A stretch of 64,000 nt of DNA from Bifidobacterium breve. Its GTDB lineage: Bacteria; Actinomycetota; Acidimicrobiia; Acidimicrobiales; Acidimicrobilacustridaceae. The first letter of the stretch is position 1. Each line of letters starts with the position of its first letter. The notes under the pieces were generated by a model. It was not told the DNA's origin. It made no database searches and saw only the letters and a list, made by a program, of their open reading frames with translations. Shown here one piece after another: positions 30,584-39,628 of this stretch. Location of the stretch: assembly GCA_945860545.1 (NCBI GenBank), contig CAMAQM010000009.1, forward strand, positions 1-64,000, written 5' to 3'. Position numbers and translations under genes: made by a program.

Positions 30584-31849
30584 TCAGTCCACGACGCTGA
30601 CGTCGGCGCCGAGGGCGACGAGTTTGCCGACGAAGTCGTCGTAGCCGCGAGCGATGTGGTCAGCGCCGGCGACCACCGTCTCACCGTCGGCGCGCAACGC
30701 CGCCACCACCAGCGCCGCCCCGGCGCGGATGTCAGGGGCGCGCACGGGGGCACCCGAGAGTCGGTCCCGGCCCCGTACGACGGCGTGGTGGCCTTCGGTG
30801 CGGATATCAGCACCCATGCGCACCAGTTCGTCGATGTAGCGGAACCGGCCGGCGAAAAGGTTCTCGGTGACGATGCTGACCCCGTCGGCGGTGGCCAACA
30901 TGGCGACCAGCAACGGCTTGTAGTCGGTGGCCACCCCCGGGTACGGCAGGGTGGCGACACTGTCGACGGCGCGGAGTCGCTCGGGAGCGTGCACGACAAG
31001 ACCGGGGAGTTGGCCTTCGGTGGCGGTGACCTCCACGCCCATCTCGGCGAGTTTCACGAGCACCATGTCCATGTGGTCGGCGCGTGCGCCCTCGATTTCG
31101 ATGTCGCCGCCGGCGACCCCGACCGCCGCCAACCATGTGGCGGCCTCGATGCGGTCGGGGATCACGGTGTGCTCGGCGGGGTGCAGTTCGCTGACCCCCT
31201 CGATGGTGACCGTTGAGGTGCCCGCCCCGAGGATGCGGGCACCCATGGCGTTGAGGAAGGCGGCGATGTCGGCGATCTCGGGTTCGCGTGCCGCGTTCTC
31301 GATGGTGGTGGTGCCCTTGGCCAGCACCCCGGCCATCATGGCGTTCTCGGTGGCGCCGACACTCGGGAACTCAAGGAGGATCCGGGTGCCGACGAGACCT
31401 GGGGTGGTTCCCTCCACGTACCCGTGGGCGGAGACGAACGTGCCGCCGAGATCCTCGAGGGCCCGCAGGTGCATGTCGATAGGGCGGGGACCGAAGTCGT
31501 CACCACCGGGGAGGGCCACGCGGGCACGACCTTCGACGGCGAGCAACGGGCCGAGCACCACGATGGAGGCCCGCATCCGTTCGACGAGTTCATAGGGCGC
31601 TTCGGGAACGATCGTCTCGGGGCGGACGATCTGCAGCGTCGAGTTGCCCACCCAGGTGACTCCGAGTCCCATGGACCTCAACAGGTCCGCCATGCAGTCG
31701 ACGTCGCTGATGCGCGGCACGTTGTGCAGCACGGTGGTGCCGCGGGCCATGACGGCGGCGGCCATGAGTTTCAGCGCCGAGTTCTTGGCTCCCGCCACCC
31801 GGACGCGGCCACTCAACGCGCCCACCGGCGCAATCCTCAGTCGTTGCAC
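30584..31849 (-). CDS. murA: UDP-N-acetylglucosamine 1-carboxyvinyltransferase
   Basis: Makes UDP-GlcNAc-enolpyruvate, the first committed step of peptidoglycan synthesis. It has 421 residues, with RVAGAKNSALKLMAAA near the N-terminus and the active-site loop ALPGGDDFGPRPIDMH. The loop has Asp (residue 117) where E. coli MurA has the PEP-binding, fosfomycin-reactive Cys115. Mycobacterial MurA also has Asp at this position. The GTG at 31849 starts the conserved domain; a CATACT box lies 6 bases upstream. Confidence 0.94.
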   Translation of the reverse strand: MQRLRIAPVGALSGRVRVAGAKNSALKLMAAAVMARGTTVLHNVPRISDVDCMADLLRSMGLGVTWVGNSTLQIVRPETIVPEAPYELVERMRASIVVLGPLLAVEGRARVALPGGDDFGPRPIDMHLRALEDLGGTFVSAHGYVEGTTPGLVGTRILLEFPSVGATENAMMAGVLAKGTTTIENAAREPEIADIAAFLNAMGARILGAGTSTVTIEGVSELHPAEHTVIPDRIEAATWLAAVGVAGGDIEIEGARADHMDMVLVKLAEMGVEVTATEGQLPGLVVHAPERLRAVDSVATLPYPGVATDYKPLLVAMLATADGVSIVTENLFAGRFRYIDELVRMGADIRTEGHHAVVRGRDRLSGAPVRAPDIRAGAALVVAALRADGETVVAGADHIARGYDDFVGKLVALGADVSVVD

Positions 31850-31911
31850 CTCCCAAGTATGCTCCGCCGCCGAAGCGGGCACCTGTCCGCCACCCACAAA
31901 GGGACCCCTCT

Positions 31912-33516
31912 GTGCCCACCGTCACGCGCACCACCGTCACCGACCAGGCGGGCACGACACGGCTGTGCGCGCCCCGTGACGACCTCGTGCTCGAATCACC
32001 CGCGCCCGCCGGGGACGGCGCCGGGGACCCGCTGCGTTTCGCGCTCGCCCAGGGACCGTTCGACCACTGGGAGCGCACCGTCACGGTGAGCCCCCAAGTA
32101 CCCGTCGAGGGGGTGGGTGGGGCGGAACCACGCGACCAGGTGGTGACCGAGACCATCACGTTCCGGCTCGCCCTACCGGTGTGGCGGGTGGTGTTCACCC
32201 CGCTGGTTCGCCGGGCGGTGGTGCGGCCGGCGTCCAAGCGCCGCAACCTGTGGTGGCTGTCGCCAGACCGCCTCGATGCGGACGTGGCCCGAACCCTGGC
32301 CCGGCTGTGTCTGCTGTCGATGGCGGCGGGGTACCTCGGCACCCTGCTGACCCAGACGAACACCTTCGCCAAAGCCCAGTTCGACAGTTCGGACACGGCG
32401 TTGAGCGCCATGCTCGCCACCGTGCGGGTCGCCGCCCTGCTGGCCCTCGTGGTGGTCGCCGTCGCCGACCGCCGTGGACGTCGTGCGGTGCTGTTGTGGT
32501 CGGCGGTGGCTGCGTGTGTGCTCGCCGCCACCGGCGCGCTCACCCCCGATCTGGCCTGGCTCGGCATCAGTCAGACGGCGGCGCGTACCGCGTCGACGTC
32601 GATGGCGATCATCATCGGCATCTTCGCCATTGAGGAGATGCCGGCCGGTTCGCGCGCCTATGCCGTGTCGGTGTTGGCCATGTGCGCGGCGCTCGGTGCC
32701 GGCGTGTGCGTCGCCGTGCTCCCTCTCGCCGACCTTGGGGTCGGGGGCTGGCGGTTCCTCTACGTCATCCCGCTGGCGTTCCTGCCCGCCGTTGCGTGGC
32801 AGGCCCGACACCTGCACGAGACCAGACGCTTCCTCGCCGCCGGACCCGCTGAGGCCGCCCAGAGCCACGTCGCAGCGCCCTCGGCCCCCGACGCGTCGCG
32901 CACCGCCCGTCGGGCCCAGCGTCGACGGTTCGCCCTGTTGGCCTCGAGCGCGCTGCTGCTGTCGCTGTTCACCACCCCGGCTTCACAGTTGCTCAACGAG
33001 TACCTGCGCACCGAACGGGGGTTCACCGCCGTGGGGATCACCCTGTTCACCATTCTCACCAACACCCCCGGCGGGATCGGGATCATCGTCGGGGGACGTC
33101 TCGCCGATCTGCGGGGCCGGCGCATCGTGGGGGCGGTGGCGGTCGGCGGTGGTGTCGGTTTCACGGTGGCCATGTTCGTGGCGTCGGGGCCGTGGATCTG
33201 GGTGTGGTCGGCGGTTGGGGCGATCGTGGGTGCCGCCGCGGTCCCCGCCCTCGGGGTGTACGGACCCGAGTTGTTTCCCACGGCGTCACGCGGGTCGGCC
33301 AACGGCGGCATCAACGTGGCGGCGGTGACCGGCGCGGTGGTGGGTCTGTTGACCGCCGGGTACCTCAGTGACCTGTTCGGCGGGTTGCCCGCCGCCATGG
33401 CCATCCTCGCCGTGGGACCCGCCATCGTCGTGCTGCTCGTCGTGTTCGCCTACCCCGAGACCGCCCACCGCGAACTCGAGGACATCAACCCCACCGATCA
33501 CCGTCCCACCGACTGA
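31912..33516 (+). CDS. MFS transporter with unusual N-terminal domain
   Basis: A 534-residue protein. Residues 1-125 are soluble: residues 40-105 (RFALAQGPFDHWERTVTV, then VTETITFRLALPVWRVVF) read like the C-terminal strands and helix of a START/polyketide-cyclase-type lipid-binding domain. About 12 helices follow, with the MFS motif-A-like loop VADRRGRRAVLLW and a repeat of it, LADLRGRRIVGA. A cytoplasmic loop after helix 6 is Ala/Arg-rich. The GTG at 31912 has AAGGGA at a suitable distance. It is divergent from murA with 62 bases between starts. The substrate is unknown. Confidence 0.8.
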   Translation: MPTVTRTTVTDQAGTTRLCAPRDDLVLESPAPAGDGAGDPLRFALAQGPFDHWERTVTVSPQVPVEGVGGAEPRDQVVTETITFRLALPVWRVVFTPLVRRAVVRPASKRRNLWWLSPDRLDADVARTLARLCLLSMAAGYLGTLLTQTNTFAKAQFDSSDTALSAMLATVRVAALLALVVVAVADRRGRRAVLLWSAVAACVLAATGALTPDLAWLGISQTAARTASTSMAIIIGIFAIEEMPAGSRAYAVSVLAMCAALGAGVCVAVLPLADLGVGGWRFLYVIPLAFLPAVAWQARHLHETRRFLAAGPAEAAQSHVAAPSAPDASRTARRAQRRRFALLASSALLLSLFTTPASQLLNEYLRTERGFTAVGITLFTILTNTPGGIGIIVGGRLADLRGRRIVGAVAVGGGVGFTVAMFVASGPWIWVWSAVGAIVGAAAVPALGVYGPELFPTASRGSANGGINVAAVTGAVVGLLTAGYLSDLFGGLPAAMAILAVGPAIVVLLVVFAYPETAHRELEDINPTDHRPTD

Positions 33517-33550
33517 TCCCGCAGCCCCAACCTCGCAGTCCCCCACTACG

Positions 33551-34375
33551 ATGCTGGCCGTGCCTGACCCCACGACCCGCCCGCACCGCAACCTGCTCAC
33601 CCTCCTCGTGGCCGTCGTGGCCGCCACCGGCCTGCTCGTCGGAGGGTGTGCCGCCGACCCGGCGAGCGAACCGGCGCTCAACACGTCGGTCACCCTGCCC
33701 GAAGGTGACGTCGCCGCCGAGCAGCCCGGCACGTCGTACGTGGCCCGGCCGGTCGCAGAGGGCGACATCGTGTTCCGGGCGGCGCCGAACACGGGCGCCG
33801 AGGTGGTCGCCACCCTCCCCAACCCCCGCCCGCTCGCCACCGACCCGCCGGTGTCGATCCCACTCGTGCTCCTCGTGGCCGAACGTGAGGGCGACTGGGC
33901 CAAGGTGTACCTCCCGATCCGGCCCAACGGGTCGACGGGTTGGATCCCCGCTGACGAACTCACCATCACCACCCACCCCTGGCGCATCGAGGCGCTCCTC
34001 GATGAGTTCAAGTTGAAGGTGTACAAGAACGACGAGGTCGTCTACGAGACCGCCATCGGGGTGTCACGCGAGAACGCCCCCACTCCCGGCGGGCTGTACT
34101 ACACGACCGAACTGCTCCAGCCGCCCGACCCCAACACCGTCTACGGCACCTACGCCTACGGCCTGTCGGGCTTTTCCGACACGTACCAGGAGTTCAACGG
34201 CGGTCCGGGCCAGTTGGGTTTGCACGGCACGAACGAACCGTGGGCCATTGGGACCCGGGTGTCGTCGGGATGCATCCGGCTCAACAACGAGGACATCAGC
34301 TACATCGTCGAGCAGTTGAAGCTGCCACTCGGCGTTCCCGTCGACATCGTCACCGGCACGGCACCCACCGGTTGA
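33551..34375 (+). CDS. Lipoprotein L,D-transpeptidase (YkuD domain)
   Basis: A 274-residue cell-wall enzyme. The N-terminal signal (LLTLLVAVVAATGLLVGGC) ends in a lipobox with the lipidated Cys. Residues of about 60-135 form an SH3-like domain. The C-terminal YkuD domain has the histidine in GLHGTNEPWAIG and the nucleophile Cys in SSGCIRLNN. Enzymes of this class make 3-3 cross-links in peptidoglycan or attach proteins. An alternative GTG start lies 9 bases inside. Confidence 0.9.
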   Translation: MLAVPDPTTRPHRNLLTLLVAVVAATGLLVGGCAADPASEPALNTSVTLPEGDVAAEQPGTSYVARPVAEGDIVFRAAPNTGAEVVATLPNPRPLATDPPVSIPLVLLVAEREGDWAKVYLPIRPNGSTGWIPADELTITTHPWRIEALLDEFKLKVYKNDEVVYETAIGVSRENAPTPGGLYYTTELLQPPDPNTVYGTYAYGLSGFSDTYQEFNGGPGQLGLHGTNEPWAIGTRVSSGCIRLNNEDISYIVEQLKLPLGVPVDIVTGTAPTG

Positions 34376-34401
34376 GACGCCGCGGCGGCGATTGACGACC
34401 C

Positions 34402-35001
34402 TCAGAACGAGGAGTCGAACGGCACGAACGTGCTGGTGAACACAAGGCAGACCGAGGTTTCCTGCGGGCTGTCACAGTCGACGTCGTCGATGAACAACGC
34501 CACCTCGCTGAGCTCGGCGGGGAGAGCCACCTCGTCGTCGTCCCCGATCAGCCGCAGCGCGAAGCCGAGCGAACCACCCTGTGCGGATTGGAGCGAGGCG
34601 ATCTCCACGGCGGTCTCGAACTGTTCGCCGTCGGGGCCCAGGCCGGTCACGACGGCGTTGGGGGGCGACGAGGCGAACAGCGACGGCCAGTCGGTCACGA
34701 GGGTTTCAGCGGGGAACCGCACCGCCCGGCGTTCGGGCCGGTCGGTGAACGCCACGACGTCAGCGGGGTCGGCCAGCACCAGTTCCGCCGGACCGTCGTC
34801 GTTGGCTGACGTGATCTGTGCCGACGACCCGGTCACCGAGAACAACCAGGTTGGCCTATCCGCCGCAGCCTCACCCGCAGTCGACGGTCAACCCGTGTCG
34901 GTGTCGCCGCAGGCGGCGACCACACTCACCAGCGCCGTCACGACGAGCGCGGCGCCGGCACGACGCATCGACGGACGGGGTGACGAGCGGTGGTGGGCCA
35001 T
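34402..35001 (-). pseudogene. Lipoprotein gene interrupted by an in-frame TGA
   Basis: A 200-codon frame starts at the ATG at 35001 with a clear lipoprotein signal peptide (GAALVVTALVSVVAAC) and is interrupted at codon 38 by TGA (34888-34890). After the stop the same frame continues without another stop for 161 codons to a normal end. That part (DRPERRAVRF, VTDWPSLFASSPPNAVV) looks like a family of secreted actinobacterial proteins of unknown function. TAGGGT lies 6 bases before the ATG. Explanations are a recent nonsense mutation, a sequencing error, or a real 37-residue lipoprotein followed by a remnant. The next possible start after the stop is a TTG at 34845. Confidence 0.65.
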
Positions 35002-35007
35002 GGCGAA

Positions 35008-35013
35008 ACCCTA
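35008..35013 (-). promoter_or_regulatory. -10 box of the interrupted lipoprotein gene
   Basis: TAGGGT in minus-strand sense, 6 bases before the ATG at 35001. The promoter and start have survived. Confidence 0.45.
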
Positions 35014-35075
35014 ACGGCGGGGGGCGAGCCGGTGACGGGCACAGCACCGCATGTCCCGCCGGGGAAACAACGAGG

Positions 35076-35660
35076 TCAGAGGGTGTCGAACCACTCGGCG
35101 ACGACCGCCGCCACCTCGTCGTCGGCGCGCGGGTCGTGTGCCCCGCTCACCCAGCGCTGGGTCAGCGGACCCCGCAGCGCACCAACCTCACGAGCGAACT
35201 CTTCGGGGGACCCGAACGGATCCGACGTGCCCGACACCATGAGGGTGGGCACCGTGATGGCGCTGAAATGTTCAGTGCGCAACCGGTCGGGCTTGCCGGG
35301 GGGGTGCAACGGGTAGCTCAGCAGCACGAGGCCGGCGACACCGAGACCCTCAGCCACCGCCATCGAACACATCCGGCCGCCGTAGGAGCGGCCACCGATG
35401 ACCACTCGGCCCGGGTCAACACCCCACACGTCCGCCTGGGCGGCCACGGCGTCGACCACCCCGGCGATGTCCACCGCCGCCTTGCCCGGCGACTTGCGCC
35501 CAGCGAGGCGGTAGGCGTGATCGACGCGAGCCACCGGCCGGGGGGCGAGCACGTCCGCCAGCGCGACGAGGGTGCGGTGGTCGCGGGTGGCACCGGCACC
35601 CGGCCACAGCAACAGACCGGCCGGACGGCCAACGGACGTCGAACGTGGGGCCATGGTCAA
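35076..35660 (-). CDS. Alpha/beta hydrolase, dienelactone-hydrolase/TEX30-like
   Basis: A 194-residue cytoplasmic hydrolase. The oxyanion strand is [14 protein letters not shown], the nucleophile elbow is [10 protein letters not shown], an Asp is in VSGTSDPFG, and the histidine is in [11 protein letters not shown]. This small fold with a GGRSxGGR elbow matches the KANL3/TEX30-like group. The substrate is unknown. The gene starts 4 bases inside the end of the J-domain gene, so the two are probably translated together. Confidence 0.82.
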   Translation of the reverse strand: MTMAPRSTSVGRPAGLLLWPGAGATRDHRTLVALADVLAPRPVARVDHAYRLAGRKSPGKAAVDIAGVVDAVAAQADVWGVDPGRVVIGGRSYGGRMCSMAVAEGLGVAGLVLLSYPLHPPGKPDRLRTEHFSAITVPTLMVSGTSDPFGSPEEFAREVGALRGPLTQRWVSGAHDPRADDEVAAVVAEWFDTL

Positions 35661-36379
35661 CCCAACAGGATGCGACGCGCCTCGGTGAGATCGGCGATGC
35701 GCTGAGCGGCGTCCACGCTGTCCCCGCCGTGGTCGGGGTGGGCGTCACGCAACAGGTTGCGGAAACGACGTTGCACGTCGCTGCGCGACGGCCCCGACGC
35801 CCGGGCTGCGGCCCGTTCACCGTTGACGAACCCGAGCGTGTCGAGCGCCCACGCCACCGGGTCCCCGAACGCCCGGGCCGAAAGGGAACGTCCCCGTCCG
35901 AACCCGGCGAGCGTGGCGATCAGGTCCGGCCCCACCGGCCCGGTCCACCCGATGGCCCGCCGCACCGTGGCGAACACCGCCCGGCGCGACCCCACCGGCA
36001 ACTCCCCGGTGGCGTACACCGCACCGAGGACCTGCTGGGCGGGGTTGCCCTGCACGTCGTCGAAATCGAAACGGACGTCGTCGCCGTCGCCGACGAGACG
36101 GTGGGTGCTGAGTTGCAGCCCGACGTGGTCAACCTGGAGCCGGTGGCGAAGACGGGGCTGGACGATGCGGCGACCGTCCTCGAGTTCGTGGGTGAGTTTG
36201 ACGAGTTCGGGCACGAGGTCGGCGTCGATGCCCGACACGTTGGCGGCCACGATGCCACCGAGGAGGATGCCGCCGTATCCGGGTGCGGGATCCACCGGCA
36301 GGTGACGACGACCGAGCGCCACCCGACGGGTGGGCGCAATGGGTCGCGAATGATGGATCTCGAGTTCTGCCAGCACCAC
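35657..36379 (-). CDS. Protein with C-terminal J-domain-like segment
   Basis: A 240-residue protein with no membrane segment. Residues 1-160 form a domain I do not recognise. Residues 198-240 form a compact J-domain-like helix pair with the diagnostic HPD (214-216, in [10 protein letters not shown]) followed by [16 protein letters not shown] domains stimulate Hsp70 ATPase. Having it at the C-terminus with an unknown N-terminal domain suggests a client-specific co-chaperone. It starts at a GTG pair and overlaps the next gene by 4 bases. Confidence 0.7.
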   Translation of the reverse strand: MVLAELEIHHSRPIAPTRRVALGRRHLPVDPAPGYGGILLGGIVAANVSGIDADLVPELVKLTHELEDGRRIVQPRLRHRLQVDHVGLQLSTHRLVGDGDDVRFDFDDVQGNPAQQVLGAVYATGELPVGSRRAVFATVRRAIGWTGPVGPDLIATLAGFGRGRSLSARAFGDPVAWALDTLGFVNGERAAARASGPSRSDVQRRFRNLLRDAHPDHGGDSVDAAQRIADLTEARRILLG

Positions 36380-36424
36380 CTGACCACGGTACCGGCAGCG
36401 GCCGAGGCGGTCCCTACCGGGCGG

Positions 36425-37210
36425 TCACACCCAGTGGCGCAACAGGTCACGCAGGCGACCCGCCGAGGCCTCCACGTCGTCGTCGGACGACTCGGTCTGA
36501 CCGAGCAACCCGGCGAGTTCACCCGAAGCGGCGACGAGCCGTTCCCACACCACTGTCTCGAACCCGAACGGCATGGCCCCCGCCGCCAGTTCGTCACCGA
36601 GCGAGATGGCGTCGAGGACCCCGTCAGGGTCGGTGGCGTTGCGGGCGAGGCGGTCCGCGGCGATGAACAGGCCGCCCAGCACCCGGTCGGGATCCACCTC
36701 GGGAAGTTCCTCACCGTCGTGGTCACCGTCGTCGGCAACGGCGAGCGCGTCAGGGAACTCGAGCGATTCGAGCACCCCGTCCACCGTGACCGAGTCCGCT
36801 GCACGCACCACCAACCCACCGTCGGCGTCGAGGAACCACTCGACGGCGAGGTTGTCGAGCGCTGCGGTCAACTGTTCAACGAGCGCATCGTCGAAATCGG
36901 CCACGTCGAACACGACGCGCGGGGTGTCGGGGTCGTCGACCGACCCGGCGAACGTCGCCGCCACCTGGTCCACGCAGGCGTCGGCGCGGTCCTCGAACTC
37001 CTCGGGGATGACGAGGCGACCGGCCTCCCACACGTGGGGGATGCCCTCACCGACGAGCAGTTGGCGGAGCATCTGACGGGACTCCACCGCCCAGTCGTCG
37101 AGCTCGTACTCAAGGCGGGACCCCGTGCCCGCGCTCCCCGTCACCGCCGTGTCGCCGGTGGTCGTCTCATCTGCGGTGCCCGTCCCGGGCTGTTCGTCGG
37201 TGTCGCTCAC
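36425..37210 (-). CDS. Acidic soluble protein, unknown function
   Basis: A 261-residue, strongly acidic protein with an N-terminal Thr/Gly-rich low-complexity tail (residues 1-32). Two similar-looking modules follow, with [30 protein letters not shown] and [17 protein letters not shown]. These resemble the alternating strand-helix pattern of DUF2007-type small domains, but the match is by eye only. The C-terminal half is helical. It is divergent from glpX, with 78 bases between starts, and immediately upstream of the J-domain gene on the same strand (45-base gap). Confidence 0.65.
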   Translation of the reverse strand: MSDTDEQPGTGTADETTTGDTAVTGSAGTGSRLEYELDDWAVESRQMLRQLLVGEGIPHVWEAGRLVIPEEFEDRADACVDQVAATFAGSVDDPDTPRVVFDVADFDDALVEQLTAALDNLAVEWFLDADGGLVVRAADSVTVDGVLESLEFPDALAVADDGDHDGEELPEVDPDRVLGGLFIAADRLARNATDPDGVLDAISLGDELAAGAMPFGFETVVWERLVAASGELAGLLGQTESSDDDVEASAGRLRDLLRHWV

Positions 37211-37275
37211 GTGGGCAGTCTTGCCCCCCCACCGCACCAGCGTCCACCTCCCCGCTGGGAAAGGCCGGAGCGCTG

Positions 37276-37281
37276 TAGGGT
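37276..37281 (+). promoter_or_regulatory. -10 box of glpX
   Basis: TAGGGT, 7 bases before the ATG at 37289. Confidence 0.45.
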
Positions 37282-37288
37282 CAGATCC

Positions 37289-38266
37289 ATGAGCGCAGAC
37301 CGCACCGCACCGGACCGCAACCTCGCCCTTGAACTGGTGAGGGTCACCGAAGCCGCCGCCCTCGCCGCTTCCCAATGGATGGGCCGGGGCGACAAGGAAG
37401 GGGCCGACGGCGCGGCGGTGGACGCCATGCGTCTCGTGCTCGGCACCGTGTCGATGGACGGGATCGTCGTCATCGGCGAGGGTGAGAAGGACGAAGCCCC
37501 GATGCTCTACAACGGCGAACGCATCGGTGACGGCAAGCCACCCGAGGTCGACATCGCTGTGGACCCCGTCGAAGGAACGACCCTCACCGCCAAGGGGCGC
37601 GGCAACGCCATCTCGGTCATCGCCCTGTCCGAGCGGGGCTCGATGTTTGATCCCGGGCCGTGCGTGTACATGGAAAAGATCGCCGTCGGTGCCGAGGCAC
37701 GGGGTGCGGTCGACATCACCGCCTCCGCCACCGACAACCTCAAGGCGGTGGCCAGCGCAACCGGTCGCCGGGTGCGGGACCTGACTGCGGTGATCCTCGA
37801 ACGTGACCGTCACGACGACCTCATCGGCGAGGTTCGCCAGGCCGGCGCCCGGGTGCGGCTCATCCCCGACGGGGATGTGGCCGGTGCCATGTCGACGGCC
37901 GCCCCCGAATCGGGCGCCGACATCCTCTTCGGGGTGGGTGGCACCCCCGAAGGGGTCATTGCCGCCGCCGCCCTCAAGTGCATGGGCGGGGAGATTCAGG
38001 CCCGTCTGTGGCCCCGCAACGACGACGAACGTCAGGCGGCCATTGCTGCGGGGTACGACCTCGACCGGGTGTTGCACACCGATGACCTCATCGCCGGGGA
38101 CAACGCCTTTTTCGCCGCCACCGGCATCACCGACGGCGACCTGCTCAAAGGGGTCACGTTCGGACGCAACCACGTGACCACCGAGTCGCTGGTGATGCGC
38201 AGCCGCTCAGGAACGGTCCGCATGGTGCGGGGACGTCACCGTCTGGAGAAGGCGCCCATCACCTGA
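37289..38266 (+). CDS. glpX: Class II fructose-1,6-bisphosphatase
   Basis: A gluconeogenic phosphatase of 325 residues, the normal length. Diagnostic segments are [14 protein letters not shown], the metal site [23 protein letters not shown], and the C-terminal region with [10 protein letters not shown]. In many actinobacteria GlpX is the only fructose-bisphosphatase. The frame is open far upstream, but the start at 37289 is fixed by homology and by the -10 box 7 bases before it. It converges on the P450 gene with only 16 bases between. Confidence 0.95.
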   Translation: MSADRTAPDRNLALELVRVTEAAALAASQWMGRGDKEGADGAAVDAMRLVLGTVSMDGIVVIGEGEKDEAPMLYNGERIGDGKPPEVDIAVDPVEGTTLTAKGRGNAISVIALSERGSMFDPGPCVYMEKIAVGAEARGAVDITASATDNLKAVASATGRRVRDLTAVILERDRHDDLIGEVRQAGARVRLIPDGDVAGAMSTAAPESGADILFGVGGTPEGVIAAAALKCMGGEIQARLWPRNDDERQAAIAAGYDLDRVLHTDDLIAGDNAFFAATGITDGDLLKGVTFGRNHVTTESLVMRSRSGTVRMVRGRHRLEKAPIT

Positions 38267-38282
38267 ACCGCTCGGCGTCGAC

Positions 38283-39566
38283 TCAGACGCTGACCCGCAA
38301 CTCTTCAAGGCCTCGCAACACGAAGTGGCCGCGCCGCTCCACGGGGTCGGTGACCACGGTCATGCGGTCCCCGAACCGTTCCGCCAACCGGCCGATGGCC
38401 ACCGCACCTTCGAGCCGGGCCAGAGACGCGCCCAGGCAGAAGTGCATGCCCTGGGAGAACGTGAGGTGCTGGTTGTCGGTGCGGGTGATGTCGAGATCGT
38501 CGGGCATTTCGAACCGGCGTGGGTCACGGTTGGCGGCGGCCAACAGCACGACGAGTTGTTCCCCGGCGGCGAACGAACGGCCAGCGATCTCGACGTCTTC
38601 GGTGGGGATACGCGCCGTGACGTGCACCGGTCCGTCGTGACGCAACAGTTCCTCGACCGCTGAGGGGGCCAACGACGGGTCGTCGCCGAGCAGGCGCATC
38701 TGGTCGGGATGGCACAGGAGGTCCCAGGTGCCGTTGCCGATGAGGTTCTGGGTGGTTTCGTGCCCGGCGATGAACAACAGCAGCGTGGTGCTGAACAGTT
38801 CGACCTCGCTGAGTCGTTCGCCGTCGGCTTCGGCTTCGAGCAGTGCCGAGATGAGGTCGTCACCGGGGTTCGCCCGTCGCTCGGGGAACAACTGGGCGAA
38901 GTACTGCACCAACTGTGCGGAGGCGGCCAACGCCCGGTTCATCTCCTCTGAGGTGAGCGAGAACCCGTCAAGAATGCGCGACGCGTCGGCGGACCAGCCG
39001 GCGAAGAGGTGGCGGTCGGCGGTGGGGACACCCATCATCTCGCAGATGACCGTGACCGGCACCGTGTACCCGAGGTCGCCCACCACGTCGAAACCGCCGT
39101 CACGTTCGGCGGTGTCGAGCACCTCGTCGACGATGACGGCGACACGTTGTCGGAGTTGCTCGACCCGGCGGGGGGTGAACGCCTTGGACACCAGTTTGCG
39201 GATCCGGGTGTGGTCAGGTGGATCGAGGAACAACAGGACGCTGGGACCCGTGTCGCTCGAGAACAGTCGGACTTCGGGTGGCGGTTCACCATCGGGCCAG
39301 CGACGGTGGGCACCGTTGGTCGAGAACCGCGGGTCCCGCAGCACGGCGAGCGCTTCGGCGTGTCCAGTGATGAGGGTCTCCCCGAGATCGGGGACGCTCA
39401 GCACCGGGGAGATGTTGCGCAGCGTGTGGTAGGCGGGGTGCGGGTCGGCCCGGAACGCCGGGTCGAGACTGGACACCCCGCAGTGTTCGTCGAGCAGTCG
39501 TTCGAGACCACGTTGCGGCCCGACGCGCTCGGCACGCGCTGACCCTGTCGGAAGGTCTGTGTCCAT
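38283..39566 (-). CDS. Cytochrome P450 (CYP107-like)
   Basis: A soluble haem monooxygenase of about 427 residues. The I-helix motif AGHETT, the K-helix ExxR in EELLRHDGP, and the haem loop FSQGMHFCLGASLARLE with the proximal Cys are all visible. The set of bacterial motifs is most like the CYP107/CYP105 type. The substrate is unknown, and no ferredoxin or reductase gene lies nearby. An ATG at 39566 has AGGTG 6 bases upstream; a GTG at 39575 would add three residues. Confidence 0.9.
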   Translation of the reverse strand: MDTDLPTGSARAERVGPQRGLERLLDEHCGVSSLDPAFRADPHPAYHTLRNISPVLSVPDLGETLITGHAEALAVLRDPRFSTNGAHRRWPDGEPPPEVRLFSSDTGPSVLLFLDPPDHTRIRKLVSKAFTPRRVEQLRQRVAVIVDEVLDTAERDGGFDVVGDLGYTVPVTVICEMMGVPTADRHLFAGWSADASRILDGFSLTSEEMNRALAASAQLVQYFAQLFPERRANPGDDLISALLEAEADGERLSEVELFSTTLLLFIAGHETTQNLIGNGTWDLLCHPDQMRLLGDDPSLAPSAVEELLRHDGPVHVTARIPTEDVEIAGRSFAAGEQLVVLLAAANRDPRRFEMPDDLDITRTDNQHLTFSQGMHFCLGASLARLEGAVAIGRLAERFGDRMTVVTDPVERRGHFVLRGLEELRVSV

Positions 39567-39628
39567 CTCCGTCACCTCTCCACCAACGCCCGTTCGTCCG
39601 GGCGTCCGATCGCTCAGACGCTAGGCGA

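Noticed and set aside
35645-37288. A large plus-strand frame fused to glpX
   Set aside because: It runs antisense through the hydrolase, J-domain and acidic-protein genes; GlpX homology starts only at 37289, where a -10 box is placed correctly.
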